A stretch of DNA of 64,000 nucleotides from Escherichia marmotae (GCF_002900365.1 NZ_CP025979.1:4278001-4342000), one strand, 5' to 3'. Counted from the first letter of the stretch, positions 46,764 through 57,489 are shown. Numbers and translations: made by a program. The notes: generated by a model from the sequence alone, not told the origin.

Positions 46764-48586
46764 GCGCAATTTCACTGATCAATAGCGGCGTGGCGTGGTT
46801 TGCCGCCGCCGCTGTTCTGGCATTTCTCTTTTCTTTTCATAAGGCGCTAAGTGGCTGGATTGCCGGGATTGGCGGCGCGGTCGGTAGCCTGTACACGGCT
46901 GCTGCAGGGTTCACCGTGCTGACTGGCGCGGTCGGCGTGAGCGGTGCGCTGTCGCTGGTGAGTTTTGATATCCAAATTTCCCCGCTTAACGCGATTTGGC
47001 TGATTACCCTTGGTCTGTGCGGCCTGTTTGTCAGCCTCTACAACATTGACTGGCATCGCCATGCGCAGGTGAAATGCAACGGCTTGCAGATCAATATGTT
47101 GATGGCTGCCCCCGTGTGCGCTGTCATCGCCAGTAACCTGGGCATGTTCGTGGTAATGGCTGAAATCATGGCCCTGTGCGCGGTGTTCCTCACCAGTAAT
47201 AGCAAAGAGGGCAAACTGTGGTTTGCGCTGGGGCGTCTTGGCACTTTACTGCTGGCGATCGCTTGCTGGCTGGTGTGGCAGCGTTATGGCACGCTGGATT
47301 TGCGCCTGTTGGATATGCGCGTGCAACAACTGCCGCTCGGTTCCGATATCTGGCTGCTTGGCGTGATTGGCTTTGGCCTGCTGGCCGGGATTATCCCACT
47401 GCATGGTTGGGTGCCGCAGGCTCATGCCAACGCCTCTGCGCCAGCGGCAGCGCTGTTTTCCACAGTAGTGATGAAAATTGGCCTGCTGGGTATTTTAACT
47501 CTGTCGCTGCTGGGGGGGAACGCACCGCTGTGGTGGGGGATTGCGCTGCTGGTGCTCGGCATGATCACCGCGTTCGTCGGCGGTCTGTATGCACTGATGG
47601 AGCACAATATCCAGCGTCTGCTGGCTTACCACACGCTGGAAAATATCGGCATTATCCTGCTGGGGTTGGGCGCTGGTGTAACGGGTATCGCGCTTGAACA
47701 ACCGGCGCTGATTGCCCTTGGCCTGGTCGGTGGTCTGTACCATCTGCTTAACCATAGCCTGTTCAAAAGCGTACTGTTCCTCGGCGCGGGTAGCGTCTGG
47801 TTCCGTACTGGTCATCGCGATATCGAAAAACTGGGCGGAATTGGCAAGAAAATGCCGGTTATCTCCATCGCCATGTTAGTCGGGCTGATGGCAATGGAGG
47901 CGCTGCCGCCGCTGAACGGGTTTGCCGGTGAATGGGTTATCTATCAATCCTTCTTCAATCTGAGCAATAGCGGCGCGTTTGTTGCCCGTCTGCTGGGGCC
48001 GCTGCTCGCTGTGGGTCTGGCAATTACCGGTGCGCTGGCGGTGATGTGTATGGCGAAAGTCTATGGCGTAACCTTCCTCGGCGCACCGCGTACCAAAGAA
48101 GCCGAAAACGCCACCTGTGCGCCGATCCTGATGAGCGTAAGTGTGGTGGCACTGGCGATTTGCTGCGTGATTGGCGGTGTTGCTGCGCCGTGGCTGCTGC
48201 CGATGCTGTCTGCTGCTGTACCTCTGCCGTTGGAGCCTGCTAACACCACCGTTTCTCAACCGATGATCACGTTGCTGCTGATTGCCTGCCCGCTGCTGCC
48301 ATTCATCATTATGGCGATTTGCAAAGGCGACCGTCTGCCGTCGCGTTCCCGTGGCGCGGCATGGGTGTGTGGCTATGACCACGAAAAATCAATGGTGATT
48401 ACTGCTCACGGTTTTGCCATGCCGGTGAAACAGGCGTTTGCGCCGGTGCTGAAACTGCGCAAAGTGCTGAATCCGGTGTCGCTGGTGCCGGGCTGGCAGA
48501 GCGAGGGAAGTGCGTTGCTGTTCCGCCGGATGGCGCTGGTTGAACTGGTGGTACTGGTGGTGATTATTGTTTCACGAGGAGCCTGA
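46760..48586 (+). CDS. hycC: Hydrogenase-3 membrane subunit HycC
   Basis: A 608-residue inner membrane protein with about 15 hydrophobic segments, related to the antiporter-like subunits NuoL, NuoM and NuoN of complex I. Its conserved segments include HGWVPQAHANASAPAAALFS (about residues 215-234) and HLLNHSLFKSVLFLGAGS. It anchors the formate hydrogenlyase and may take part in proton translocation. Confidence 0.96.
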   Translation: MSAISLINSGVAWFAAAAVLAFLFSFHKALSGWIAGIGGAVGSLYTAAAGFTVLTGAVGVSGALSLVSFDIQISPLNAIWLITLGLCGLFVSLYNIDWHRHAQVKCNGLQINMLMAAPVCAVIASNLGMFVVMAEIMALCAVFLTSNSKEGKLWFALGRLGTLLLAIACWLVWQRYGTLDLRLLDMRVQQLPLGSDIWLLGVIGFGLLAGIIPLHGWVPQAHANASAPAAALFSTVVMKIGLLGILTLSLLGGNAPLWWGIALLVLGMITAFVGGLYALMEHNIQRLLAYHTLENIGIILLGLGAGVTGIALEQPALIALGLVGGLYHLLNHSLFKSVLFLGAGSVWFRTGHRDIEKLGGIGKKMPVISIAMLVGLMAMEALPPLNGFAGEWVIYQSFFNLSNSGAFVARLLGPLLAVGLAITGALAVMCMAKVYGVTFLGAPRTKEAENATCAPILMSVSVVALAICCVIGGVAAPWLLPMLSAAVPLPLEPANTTVSQPMITLLLIACPLLPFIIMAICKGDRLPSRSRGAAWVCGYDHEKSMVITAHGFAMPVKQAFAPVLKLRKVLNPVSLVPGWQSEGSALLFRRMALVELVVLVVIIVSRGA

Positions 48587-48588
48587 GA

Positions 48589-49512
48589 ATGAGTGTTTTG
48601 TATCCGTTAATTCAGGCGCTGGTGTTATTTGCCGTTGCGCCGCTGCTCTCCGGTATTACCCGCGTGGCGCGCGCCCGTCTGCATAACCGTCGCGGACCAG
48701 GCGTGCTGCAGGAGTATCGCGACATTATCAAACTGCTGGGTCGCCAGAGCGTTGGCCCGGATGCCTCTGGCTGGGTGTTTCGCCTGACGCCGTATGTGAT
48801 GGTGGGCGTCATGCTGACTATCGCCACTGCGTTACCGGTAGTGACCGTCGGTTCTCCGCTGCCGCAACTGGGTGATTTGATCACCTTACTGTATCTCTTC
48901 GCTATCGCGCGTTTCTTCTTTGCCATTTCCGGTCTGGATACCGGTAGCCCGTTTACCGCTATCGGCGCGAGCCGTGAAGCGATGCTGGGTGTGCTGGTTG
49001 AGCCGATGCTGCTGCTTGGGCTGTGGGTCGCCGCACAGGTTGCCGGTTCCACCAACATCAGCAACATCACCGACACCGTTTATCACTGGCCGCTGAGCCA
49101 AAGTATTCCACTGGTGCTGGCGCTCTGCGCCTGTGCATTCGCCACCTTTATCGAAATGGGCAAACTGCCGTTCGACCTGGCGGAAGCCGAGCAGGAGTTG
49201 CAGGAAGGGCCGCTCTCTGAATACAGCGGTAGCGGCTTTGGCGTAATGAAATGGGGTATCAGCCTGAAACAACTGGTGGTGTTGCAGATGTTCGTCGGGG
49301 TGTTTATCCCGTGGGGACAAATGGAAACCTTCACCGCCGGTGGGCTGCTGCTGGCATTGGTGATTGCCATCGTCAAACTGGTGGTCGGTGTACTGGTTAT
49401 CGCGCTATTCGAAAACAGCATGGCCCGTCTGCGTCTTGATATTACTCCGCGCATGACCTGGGCTGGTTTTGGCTTTGCATTTTTAGCGTTCGTCTCCTTG
49501 CTGGCGGCGTGA
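48589..49512 (+). CDS. hycD: Hydrogenase-3 membrane subunit HycD
   Basis: A 307-residue membrane protein with about eight segments, homologous to NuoH. The RRGPGVLQEYRDIIKLL loop (about residues 33-49) and KLPFDLAEAEQELQEGPLSEYSG region (in parts, about 191-213) form the family's interface with the small subunit. Together with HycC it forms the membrane arm. Confidence 0.96.
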   Translation: MSVLYPLIQALVLFAVAPLLSGITRVARARLHNRRGPGVLQEYRDIIKLLGRQSVGPDASGWVFRLTPYVMVGVMLTIATALPVVTVGSPLPQLGDLITLLYLFAIARFFFAISGLDTGSPFTAIGASREAMLGVLVEPMLLLGLWVAAQVAGSTNISNITDTVYHWPLSQSIPLVLALCACAFATFIEMGKLPFDLAEAEQELQEGPLSEYSGSGFGVMKWGISLKQLVVLQMFVGVFIPWGQMETFTAGGLLLALVIAIVKLVVGVLVIALFENSMARLRLDITPRMTWAGFGFAFLAFVSLLAA

Positions 49513-49529
49513 TTAAAGAGAGTTTGAGC

Positions 49530-51239
49530 ATGTCTGAAGAAAAATTAGGTCAACATTATCTCGCCGCGCTGAATGAGGCATTTCCGGGCGTCGTGCTGGA
49601 CCACGCCTGGCAGACCAAAGATCAGCTTACCGTTACCGTAAAGGTGAACTACCTGCCGGAAGTGGTGGAGTTTCTCTACTACAAACAGGGTGGCTGGCTG
49701 TCGGTGCTGTTTGGTAACGACGAGCGCAAACTGAATGGCCATTATGCCGTTTACTACGTGCTGTCGATGGAGAAGGGCACCAAGTGCTGGATAACCGTGC
49801 GTGTCGAAGTTGACGCCAACAAACCAGAATATCCGTCCGTGACGCCGCGCGTTCCGGCGGCGGTGTGGGGCGAGCGTGAAGTGCGCGATATGTACGGTTT
49901 GATTCCGGTTGGCCTGCCGGATGAACGTCGTCTGGTGCTGCCGGATGACTGGCCGGATGAACTCTACCCGCTGCGTAAAGACAGCATGGATTATCGTCAG
50001 CGTCCGGCACCGACCACCGATGCTGAAACCTACGAGTTCATCAACGAACTGGGTGATAAGAAAAATAACGTTGTACCGATTGGTCCGCTACATGTCACTT
50101 CTGACGAACCGGGGCACTTCCGTCTGTTCGTCGATGGCGAAAACATTATCGACGCCGACTACCGCCTGTTCTACGTCCATCGTGGTATGGAAAAACTGGC
50201 GGAAACCCGCATGGGTTATAACGAAGTGACGTTCCTCTCTGACCGTGTTTGCGGGATCTGCGGCTTCGCCCACAGCACCGCCTACACCACGTCGGTGGAA
50301 AACGCGATGGGCATTCAGGTACCAGAGCGTGCGCAGATGATCCGCGCCATTCTGCTGGAAGTGGAACGTCTGCACTCGCATCTGCTCAACCTCGGCCTTG
50401 CCTGCCACTTTACTGGCTTTGACTCCGGCTTTATGCAGTTCTTCCGCGTGCGCGAATCCTCCATGAAAATGGCGGAGATCCTCACCGGGGCGCGTAAAAC
50501 TTACGGTCTGAACTTGATCGGCGGGATTCGTCGCGATCTACTGAAAGATGACATGATCCAGACCCGCCAACTGGCGCAGCAAATGCGTCGTGAAGTGCGG
50601 GAACTGGTGGATGTGCTGCTGAGTACGCCAAACATGGAACAGCGCACCGTCGGAATTGGTCGTCTTGATCCAGAAATCGCCCGCGACTTCAGTAACGTTG
50701 GGCCGATGGTTCGCGCCAGCGGCCACGCTCGTGATACCCGTGCCGATCACCCGTTTGTTGGTTATGGCTTGCTGCCGATGGAAGTACACAGCGAACAGGG
50801 TTGTGACGTTATTTCGCGCCTGAAAGTGCGTATCAACGAAGTCTTTACTTCGCTCAATATGATCGACTACGGCCTGGATAACTTGCCAGGTGGCCCGCTG
50901 GCGGTGGAAGGATTCACCTATATTCCACACCGTTTTGCGTTGGGCTTTGCCGAAGCGCCGCGTGGTGATGATATTCACTGGAGCATGACCGGCGACAACC
51001 AGAAGCTGTACCGCTGGCGCTGCCGCGCGGCAACCTACGCTAACTGGCCGACCCTGCGCTATATGCTGCGTGGCAACACCGTTTCTGATGCACCGCTGAT
51101 TATCGGTAGCCTCGACCCTTGCTACTCCTGTACCGACCGCATGACCGTGGTCGATGTGCGTAAGAAGAAGAGCAAAGTGGTGCCGTACAAAGAACTTGAG
51201 CGCTACAGCATTGAGCGTAAAAACTCGCCGCTGAAATAA
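49530..51239 (+). CDS. hycE: Hydrogenase-3 large (NiFe) subunit HycE precursor
   Basis: A 569-residue catalytic subunit. The first about 170 residues resemble NuoC and the rest NuoD/NiFe large subunits. Nickel ligands are in RVCGICGFAHS (about residues 241-251) and DPCYSCTDRM near 530. The C-terminal tail after CTDR (32 residues) is removed by HycI once nickel is inserted. Start ATG 49530 (MSEEKLGQHY) is the K-12 start; the ATG at 49509 adds seven residues and overlaps hycD. Confidence 0.96.
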   Translation: MSEEKLGQHYLAALNEAFPGVVLDHAWQTKDQLTVTVKVNYLPEVVEFLYYKQGGWLSVLFGNDERKLNGHYAVYYVLSMEKGTKCWITVRVEVDANKPEYPSVTPRVPAAVWGEREVRDMYGLIPVGLPDERRLVLPDDWPDELYPLRKDSMDYRQRPAPTTDAETYEFINELGDKKNNVVPIGPLHVTSDEPGHFRLFVDGENIIDADYRLFYVHRGMEKLAETRMGYNEVTFLSDRVCGICGFAHSTAYTTSVENAMGIQVPERAQMIRAILLEVERLHSHLLNLGLACHFTGFDSGFMQFFRVRESSMKMAEILTGARKTYGLNLIGGIRRDLLKDDMIQTRQLAQQMRREVRELVDVLLSTPNMEQRTVGIGRLDPEIARDFSNVGPMVRASGHARDTRADHPFVGYGLLPMEVHSEQGCDVISRLKVRINEVFTSLNMIDYGLDNLPGGPLAVEGFTYIPHRFALGFAEAPRGDDIHWSMTGDNQKLYRWRCRAATYANWPTLRYMLRGNTVSDAPLIIGSLDPCYSCTDRMTVVDVRKKKSKVVPYKELERYSIERKNSPLK

Positions 51240-51248
51240 GGAATCGCC

Positions 51249-51791
51249 ATGTTTACCTTTATCAAAAAAGTCATCAAAACCGGCACGGCGACCTCGTCTT
51301 ATCCGCTGGAGCCGATTGCGGTTGATAAAAACTTCCGTGGTAAGCCAGAGCAGAACCCGCAGCAGTGCATCGGCTGTGCGGCCTGTGTTAATGCCTGCCC
51401 GTCAAACGCCTTAACGGTTGAAACCGACCTCGCCACTGGTGAGCTGGCGTGGCAGTTCAATCTTGGTCGTTGCATCTTCTGTGGCCGCTGCGAAGAAGTC
51501 TGCCCGACAGCGGCGATTAAACTGTCGCAAGAGTACGAACTGGCAGTGTGGAAGAAAGAAGACTTCCTGCAACAGTCCCGTTTCGCGCTGTGCAACTGCC
51601 GCGTCTGCAATCGTCCTTTCGCCGTACAGAAAGAGATCGACTACGCCATTGCGCTGCTTAAGCACAACGGCGACAGCCGCGCGGAAAACCACCGCGAAAG
51701 CTTTGAGACTTGCCCGGAATGTAAGCGCCAGAAATGCCTGGTGCCGTCCGACCGTATTGAACTGACTCGCCATATGAAAGAGGCCATCTGA
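51249..51791 (+). CDS. hycF: Hydrogenase-3 iron-sulfur subunit HycF
   Basis: A 180-residue protein with two [4Fe-4S] motifs ([12 protein letters not shown] and [12 protein letters not shown], about residues 39-50 and 75-86), like NuoI. Extra cysteine pairs lie in the C-terminal half ([17 protein letters not shown]), probably a zinc site. Its last base overlaps the hycG start. Confidence 0.96.
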   Translation: MFTFIKKVIKTGTATSSYPLEPIAVDKNFRGKPEQNPQQCIGCAACVNACPSNALTVETDLATGELAWQFNLGRCIFCGRCEEVCPTAAIKLSQEYELAVWKKEDFLQQSRFALCNCRVCNRPFAVQKEIDYAIALLKHNGDSRAENHRESFETCPECKRQKCLVPSDRIELTRHMKEAI

Positions 51792-52558
51792 TGAGCAATT
51801 TATTAGGCCCCCGTGACGCCAACGGCATTCCGGTCCCGATGACGGTGGATGAATCCATCGCCAGCATGAAGGCGTCGTTACTGAAAAAAATCAAACGTTC
51901 TGCCTACGTTTACCGCGTGGACTGTGGCGGCTGCAACGGCTGTGAAATCGAAATTTTTGCCACGCTTTCGCCGCTGTTCGATGCAGAACGCTTCGGCATT
52001 AAAGTCGTTCCGTCCCCGCGTCATGCGGATATTTTGCTATTTACCGGCGCGGTCACCCGTGCAATGCGATCCCCTGCGCTGCGTGCGTGGCAGTCCGCGC
52101 CGGACCCGAAAATCTGTATCTCCTACGGTGCCTGCGGTAACAGCGGCGGCATTTTTCACGATCTCTACTGCGTGTGGGGCGGTACAGATAAAATCGTCCC
52201 GGTGGATGTCTGCATTCCGGGTTGCCCGCCAACGCCTGCCGCCACGCTGTACGGCTTTGCGATGGCGCTCGGTTTGCTGGAACAGAAAATCCACGCCCGT
52301 GGCCCCGGCGAACTGGATGAACAACCGGCAGAAATCCTGCACCCGGAAATGGTGCAGCCGCTGCGCGTAAAAGTGGATCGCGAAGCGCGCCGCCTGGCGG
52401 GTTACCGTTACGGTCGCCAGATTGCTGATGATTTCCTGACGCAGTTAGGGCAGGGCGAAGAGCAGGTTGCACGCTGGCTGGAGGCGGAAAACGATCCGCG
52501 TCTGAACGAGATTGTCAGCCATCTGAATCATGTTGTTGAAGAGGCGCGTATCCGATGA
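51791..52558 (+). CDS. hycG: Hydrogenase-3 small subunit HycG
   Basis: A 255-residue NuoB-type subunit with the [4Fe-4S] ligands [10 protein letters not shown] (about residues 45-54), YGACGNSGG (about 112-120) and CIPGCPPTP (about 143-151). It receives or donates electrons to the HycE active site. Overlaps hycH by four bases. Confidence 0.96.
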   Translation: MSNLLGPRDANGIPVPMTVDESIASMKASLLKKIKRSAYVYRVDCGGCNGCEIEIFATLSPLFDAERFGIKVVPSPRHADILLFTGAVTRAMRSPALRAWQSAPDPKICISYGACGNSGGIFHDLYCVWGGTDKIVPVDVCIPGCPPTPAATLYGFAMALGLLEQKIHARGPGELDEQPAEILHPEMVQPLRVKVDREARRLAGYRYGRQIADDFLTQLGQGEEQVARWLEAENDPRLNEIVSHLNHVVEEARIR

Positions 52559-52965
52559 GTGAAAAGGTGGTGTTCAGTCAACTGAGCCGTAAATTTATTG
52601 ATGAGAACGATGCCACGCCTTCTGAGGCGCAGCAGGTGGTCTATTACAGCCTGGCGATTGGTCACCACCTTGGGGTTATCGATTGCCTGGAAGCGGCGCT
52701 TACCTGCCCGTGGGATGAATACCTGGCATGGATTGCGACACTGGAGGCGGGCAGCGAAGCCCGCCGAAAAATGGAAGGCGTGCCGAAATACGGTGAGATC
52801 GTCATCGACATTAACCATGTGCCGATGCTGGCCAATGCATTCGATAAAGCCCGGGCAGCGCAAACTTCGCAGCAGAAGGAATGGAGTACAATGCTGTTAA
52901 GTATGCTGCATGATATTCATCAGGAAAACGCCATCTATTTGATGGTGAGGAGATTGCGTGACTGA
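52555..52965 (+). CDS. hycH: Formate hydrogenlyase maturation protein HycH
   Basis: A 136-residue accessory protein needed for maturation of the HycE precursor; not part of the final complex. No catalytic motif is visible. It overlaps hycG and hycI, so all three are translationally coupled. Confidence 0.94.
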   Translation: MSEKVVFSQLSRKFIDENDATPSEAQQVVYYSLAIGHHLGVIDCLEAALTCPWDEYLAWIATLEAGSEARRKMEGVPKYGEIVIDINHVPMLANAFDKARAAQTSQQKEWSTMLLSMLHDIHQENAIYLMVRRLRD

Positions 52966-53428
52966 CGTTTTACTTTGTGTTGGCAATAGCATGATGGGCG
53001 ATGATGGCGCGGGCCCGTTGCTGGTAGAAAAGTGCGCCGCCGCGCCGAAAGGTAACTGGGTGGTGATTGACGGCGGTAGCGCACCGGAAAACGACATTGT
53101 CGCCATCCGCGAGCTGCGCCCGACACGACTGCTGATTGTCGACGCCACTGATATGGGGCTAAACCCCGGCGAGATCCGCATCATCGACCCGGATGACATC
53201 GCTGAGATGTTTATGATGACGACCCATAACATGCCGTTGAATTACCTTATCGACCAATTGAAAGAAGATATTGGCGAAGTGATTTTCCTCGGTATCCAGC
53301 CGGATATCGTCGGCTTTTACTACCCGATGACCCAGCCGATTAAAGATGCGGTGGAAACCGTTTATCAACGGCTGGAAGGCTGGGAAGGAAACGGCGGATT
53401 TGCGCAGTTAGCGGCGGAAGAAGAGTAG
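52958..53428 (+). CDS. hycI: Hydrogenase-3 maturation endopeptidase HycI
   Basis: A 156-residue nickel-dependent endopeptidase that trims the HycE C-terminus. The nickel-sensing Asp16 is in VGNSMMGDDGAGP, Asp62 in VDATDMG and His90 in TTHNMP. Length equals the K-12 protein. It ends the hyc operon. Confidence 0.96.
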   Translation: MTDVLLCVGNSMMGDDGAGPLLVEKCAAAPKGNWVVIDGGSAPENDIVAIRELRPTRLLIVDATDMGLNPGEIRIIDPDDIAEMFMMTTHNMPLNYLIDQLKEDIGEVIFLGIQPDIVGFYYPMTQPIKDAVETVYQRLEGWEGNGGFAQLAAEEE

Positions 53429-53452
53429 TTCTTCGTTAAGGAATTCAGGGAA

Positions 53453-54226
53453 TTGAAAATCAGGACAGGGATGTGCGCTTTTTTATTGGGCTTTGTGCTG
53501 CCTGCGCAGGCCACCAGCTTTACCGAATATCTGCCGATGAGTGACAGCGAATACGCGCAAAAGCGTGCGCTGAAATCTCTCCTGGCCATGCCTTATTTTA
53601 CCGTTCAAAACTGGCATTTTAGAAAAGTGGGCGTTGCTGGCGTGACGCTTGAGAAGATGCCAAATGAAGAGGATTACTGGCAATTAACCGCTAAAGACCG
53701 CGCTGGTAAATCCTGGTTTGTGCCTGTGGGTGTGCTGCAAAATATGGCGGGTAATGCGCAATTTTACCGTGCTGACCTCGATCGTAATGGCATTCAGGAT
53801 TTGGTTATCTGGCGAGGCGTTTCGGGAAACGGGCTGGCGCCTTCCTCGTTTTTGATCCTGATGACCTTTAATCAGCAAGGTCGCCCGTGTGTTTTCCAGG
53901 TCGATGGTTTTTACACCGCAAGCAAAACTGGCGTAGATGATTTGCTGGATTTGCAAGGCAATGGTCACACGCAATTGCTGGATATGCAGTTTGATTCTGG
54001 TTACTGGATAACCAGTCTGTATCAGGTAAAAGACGCCAAATGGCAGCGCGTTCACGGCTGGTTTGGCAAGTTAAGCTATCCCGCTCTCACGCGTTTTGCT
54101 TATACCCCCAACCGTAAACTCATCATCAAACCCATCGCCGGGCGCGACCCGCAAACGGAAGATCTGGCGCTGACGCAGCGTTGTTTGATAAAGGGGGATG
54201 TGCTTGATGGGGTGAATCAGCTCTGA
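53453..54226 (+). CDS. Predicted periplasmic protein of unknown function
   Basis: A 257-residue protein with an N-terminal signal peptide (RTGMCAFLLGFVLPAQA, cleavage about residue 20). The mature part holds ADLDRNGIQDLVIWRGVSG (about residues 105-123) and DLLDLQGNGHTQLLDMQFDSG, which look like FG-GAP or calcium-loop type Asp/Gly repeats. I do not recognise the family. A TTG at 53453 preceded by CAGGGA is the likely start; an ATG at 53471 is the alternative. It stands 24 bp after hycI and may be read from the hyc transcript. In K-12 the asc genes occupy this place. Confidence 0.65.
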   Translation: MKIRTGMCAFLLGFVLPAQATSFTEYLPMSDSEYAQKRALKSLLAMPYFTVQNWHFRKVGVAGVTLEKMPNEEDYWQLTAKDRAGKSWFVPVGVLQNMAGNAQFYRADLDRNGIQDLVIWRGVSGNGLAPSSFLILMTFNQQGRPCVFQVDGFYTASKTGVDDLLDLQGNGHTQLLDMQFDSGYWITSLYQVKDAKWQRVHGWFGKLSYPALTRFAYTPNRKLIIKPIAGRDPQTEDLALTQRCLIKGDVLDGVNQL

Positions 54227-54240
54227 CAGCAAACGCTAAA

Positions 54241-54310
54241 TTGCCTGATGCGCTACGTTTATCGGGCCTGGATGGTTCGTGCGACGTGTAAGCTGCATCC
54301 GGCAGGGTTG
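54241..54310. repeat. REP/BIME element after the 53.4-kb ORF
   Basis: TTGCCTGATGCGCTACG and GCATCCGGCAGGG-type halves in opposite orientation flank a spacer, a BIME with two degenerate REPs. It is followed by the hydN promoter region. Confidence 0.8.
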
Positions 54311-54423
54311 CCTAATCTAAATCTTCACCATTACTGGCAATCACTTTTTTATACTGGCGACGATAAAACATTCATCAGAAAATTGATTCACTGCGATTCT
54401 CTCATTGCCTTACCGTCATCACA

Positions 54424-54449
54424 TGTCATCGTCACTAGTGTCGATGACA
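54424..54449. promoter_or_regulatory. Predicted FhlA site upstream of hydN
   Basis: TGTCATCG and CGATGACA form a perfect inverted repeat spaced by 10 bp, about 55 bp before the sigma-54 promoter. The half-sites match the TGTCGA/TGACA pattern at the hyc and hyp promoters. Confidence 0.65.
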
Positions 54450-54503
54450 GTGTTTTTGTCGGCCCCAGAAAATTATTTTCCTTATATAACAGCAAATTAA
54501 AAA

Positions 54504-54520
54504 CTGGCATGATTTATGAA
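54504..54520 (+). promoter_or_regulatory. Sigma-54 promoter of hydN-hypF
   Basis: CTGGCATGATTTATGAA fits the -24 GG element well and the -12 element less well (TG for GC). It lies 38 bp before the hydN start. Confidence 0.75.
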
Positions 54521-54557
54521 TGTATCGGCGCATTAACTGTCATTGCTGGAGAATTTG

Positions 54558-55085
54558 ATGAACCGTTTCATCATTGCTGACGCGAGTAAATGTATTGGTT
54601 GCCGTACCTGTGAAGTAGCGTGCGTGGTTTCTCATCAGGAAAATCAGGATTGCGCTTCGCTGACTCCGGAAACTTTTTTACCGCGTATCCATGTCATTAA
54701 AGGTGTGAACATTTCCACTGCTACTGTTTGTCGTCAGTGTGAAGATGCTCCGTGCGCTAATGTCTGCCCGAATGGTGCTATCAGCCGTGATAAAGGGTTT
54801 GTTCATGTCATGCAGGAACGCTGCATTGGTTGCAAAACCTGCGTTGTGGCTTGCCCGTACGGCGCGATGGAAGTGGTGGTGCGTCCGGTGATTCGCAACA
54901 GCGGCGCGGGGCTGAATGTACGTGCCGATAAAGCCGAAGCCAATAAATGCGATCTGTGTAACCATCGTGAAGACGGCCCTGCGTGTATGGCTGCGTGCCC
55001 GACGCATGCGCTGATTTGTGTCGATCGTAATAAACTTGAGCAACTGAGCGCAGAAAAACGCCGCCGCACGGCGATGATGTTCTAA
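54558..55085 (+). CDS. hydN: Electron transport protein HydN
   Basis: A 175-residue iron-sulfur protein with four [4Fe-4S] motifs (CIGCRTCEVAC, CRQCEDAPCANVC, CIGCKTCVVAC and CDLC...CMAAC). It is similar to HycB and is thought to carry electrons from formate dehydrogenase H. Start ATG 54558 matches the HycB-like MNRFIIADASKC; the in-frame ATG at 54543 adds five residues. Followed by a REP and hypF. Confidence 0.94.
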   Translation: MNRFIIADASKCIGCRTCEVACVVSHQENQDCASLTPETFLPRIHVIKGVNISTATVCRQCEDAPCANVCPNGAISRDKGFVHVMQERCIGCKTCVVACPYGAMEVVVRPVIRNSGAGLNVRADKAEANKCDLCNHREDGPACMAACPTHALICVDRNKLEQLSAEKRRRTAMMF

Positions 55086-55159
55086 AAATCTTACATAACT
55101 ATTCTGGCATCAAAGGAATTCCCCGAAATATTCGTAGAATACGGAGCGGGCGATATTGC

Positions 55160-55207
55160 TGACCTGTGACTACCGGATGCGATGCTGTCGCATCCGGTAG
55201 GGTGGGT
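55160..55207. repeat. REP-like palindrome between hydN and hypF
   Basis: CTACCGGATGCGA and TCGCATCCGGTAG form a perfect 13-bp stem around a short loop, a single REP-derived hairpin inside the operon. Confidence 0.8.
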
Positions 55208-55236
55208 TATGGATTCATGATGGCGGGAATAACTCA

Positions 55237-57489
55237 ATGGCAAAAAACACATCTTGCGGTGTTCAACTGCGTATTCGTGGCAAAGTGCAGGGCGTTGGTT
55301 TTCGTCCGTTTGTCTGGCAACTGGCACAGCAATTAAATCTTCACGGCGATGTCTGTAATGACGGCGATGGCGTGGAAGTCCGGCTGCTGGAAGATCCGCA
55401 AACGTTTCTTGTTCAATTGCATCAACACTGCCCGCCGCTGGCGCGTATTGATAGCGTTGAGCGTGAGCCGTTTATCTGGTCACAACTGCCCACTGAGTTC
55501 ACTATCCGCCAGAGCACAGGCGGCACCATGAATACGCAAATTGTTCCGGATGCCGCCACGTGCCCTGCCTGTCTTGCTGAAATGAATACCCTGGGCGAAC
55601 GGCGTTATCGTTATCCGTTTATCAACTGTACCCACTGCGGCCCGCGTTTCACCATTATTCGCGCGATGCCTTATGACCGCCCATTTACCGTGATGGCAGC
55701 GTTTCCGTTATGTCCGGCCTGTGACAAAGAATACCGCGACCCGCTCGATCGTCGCTTCCATGCCCAGCCGGTGGCTTGCCCGGAATGTGGTCCGCATCTT
55801 GAATGGGTAAGTAATGATGTACATGCCAAACAAGAGGCTGCTTTACAGGCTGCTATAGCACAGTTAAAAGCGGGAAAAATCGTCGCCATCAAAGGGATTG
55901 GCGGATTTCATCTCGCCTGTGATGCACGTAACAGTGACGCGATAGCAACACTACGAGCGCGCAAACATCGCCCGGCGAAACCGCTGGCGGTTATGTTGCC
56001 AACGGTAGAAAACCTACCAGAGGCTGTCCGTCAGTTGCTCACCACGCCTGCCGCGCCGATTGTGCTGGTGGATAAAAAATACGTTCCCGAACTTTGTGAC
56101 GATATTGCCCCATGCCTTAACGAAGTTGGGGTGATGTTGCCTGCGAATCCACTGCAACATTTGTTGTTGCAGGAACTGCAATGCCCGCTGGTGATGACCT
56201 CCGGCAACCTGAGTGGCAAACCTCCGGCTATCAGCAATGAACAGGCGCTGGAGGATTTGCAGGACATTGCCGACGGATTCTTGTTGCATAACCGCGATAT
56301 TGTGCAGCGGATGGATGACTCGGTAGTGCGCGAAAGTGGCGAAATGTTGCGCCGTTCGCGTGGCTATGTACCGGATGCGCTGGCTTTGCCGCCGGGTTTT
56401 AAAAATGTGCCGCCGATGCTGTGTCTTGGCGCAGATCTGAAAAACACCTTCAGCCTGGTGCGCGGTGAACAAGCCGTGTTGAGTCAGCATCTGGGCGATT
56501 TAAGCGACGATGGTATCCAGATGCAGTGGCGCGAAGCGTTACGCCTGATGCAGAACATCTACGATTTCACCCCGCAATGTGTTGTGCATGACGCGCATCC
56601 GGGCTATGTCTCCAGCCAGTGGGCGAGTGAAATGAATCTGCCGACGCAAACGGTGTTGCATCATCATGCTCATGCGGCGGCGTGTCTGGCGGAGCATAAC
56701 TGGCCGCTGGATGGCGGTGATGTCATTGCTTTGACGCTTGACGGTATCGGTATGAGCGAGAACGGCGCTTTGTGGGGCGGCGAGTGCCTGCGGGTGAACT
56801 ATCGTGAATGCGAGCGCCTGGGCGGCTTGCCTGCAGTGGCGCTTCCTGGTGGTGATCTTGCCGCAAAGCAGCCGTGGCGTAACCTGCTGGCGCAGTGCCT
56901 GCGCTTTGTGCCGGAGTGGCAGAATTATCCTGAAACGGTAAGTGTGCAACAGCAAAACTGGAGCGTGCTGGCGCGGGCCATTGAACGAGGCATTAACGCG
57001 CCGCTGGCGTCATCGTGCGGGCGTTTGTTCGATGCCGTGGCGGCGGCGCTGGGCTGTGCGCCAGCCACGTTAAGTTATGAAGGGGAAGCGGCTTGTACGC
57101 TGGAGGCGCTGGCGTCTTCATGCCACGGCGTGAAGCATCCGGTGACAATGCCGTTGGTCAATAATCACCTGGATCTCGCCATTTTCTGGCGGCAGTGGCT
57201 GAACTGGCAAGCTCCGGTTAATCAACGGGCGTGGGCGTTTCATGATGCGCTGGCGCAGGGGTTTGCCGAGTTGATGCGCGAGCAGGCTACGATGCGCGGT
57301 ATCACTAGGCTGGTATTCAGCGGCGGGGTTATTCATAACCGCCTGCTGCGTGCACGTCTGGCGCATTATCTCGTTGATTTCACATTGCTTTTCCCGCAGA
57401 GTTTACCTGCGGGTGATGGTGGATTATCTCTGGGGCAGGGGGTTATTGCTGCGGCTCGCTGGCTGGCGGAAGAAGTCCAGAACGGATAA
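55237..57489 (+). CDS. hypF: Carbamoyltransferase HypF
   Basis: A 750-residue enzyme that turns carbamoyl phosphate into a carbamoyl-adenylate and passes it to HypE. The order is an acylphosphatase domain ([14 protein letters not shown], about residues 13-26), zinc-finger motifs ([32 protein letters not shown], about 108-190), a YrdC-like domain ([12 protein letters not shown]) and a Kae1-like C-terminal domain ([22 protein letters not shown]). Full K-12 length. Required for all NiFe hydrogenases. Confidence 0.97.
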   Translation: MAKNTSCGVQLRIRGKVQGVGFRPFVWQLAQQLNLHGDVCNDGDGVEVRLLEDPQTFLVQLHQHCPPLARIDSVEREPFIWSQLPTEFTIRQSTGGTMNTQIVPDAATCPACLAEMNTLGERRYRYPFINCTHCGPRFTIIRAMPYDRPFTVMAAFPLCPACDKEYRDPLDRRFHAQPVACPECGPHLEWVSNDVHAKQEAALQAAIAQLKAGKIVAIKGIGGFHLACDARNSDAIATLRARKHRPAKPLAVMLPTVENLPEAVRQLLTTPAAPIVLVDKKYVPELCDDIAPCLNEVGVMLPANPLQHLLLQELQCPLVMTSGNLSGKPPAISNEQALEDLQDIADGFLLHNRDIVQRMDDSVVRESGEMLRRSRGYVPDALALPPGFKNVPPMLCLGADLKNTFSLVRGEQAVLSQHLGDLSDDGIQMQWREALRLMQNIYDFTPQCVVHDAHPGYVSSQWASEMNLPTQTVLHHHAHAAACLAEHNWPLDGGDVIALTLDGIGMSENGALWGGECLRVNYRECERLGGLPAVALPGGDLAAKQPWRNLLAQCLRFVPEWQNYPETVSVQQQNWSVLARAIERGINAPLASSCGRLFDAVAAALGCAPATLSYEGEAACTLEALASSCHGVKHPVTMPLVNNHLDLAIFWRQWLNWQAPVNQRAWAFHDALAQGFAELMREQATMRGITRLVFSGGVIHNRLLRARLAHYLVDFTLLFPQSLPAGDGGLSLGQGVIAAARWLAEEVQNG

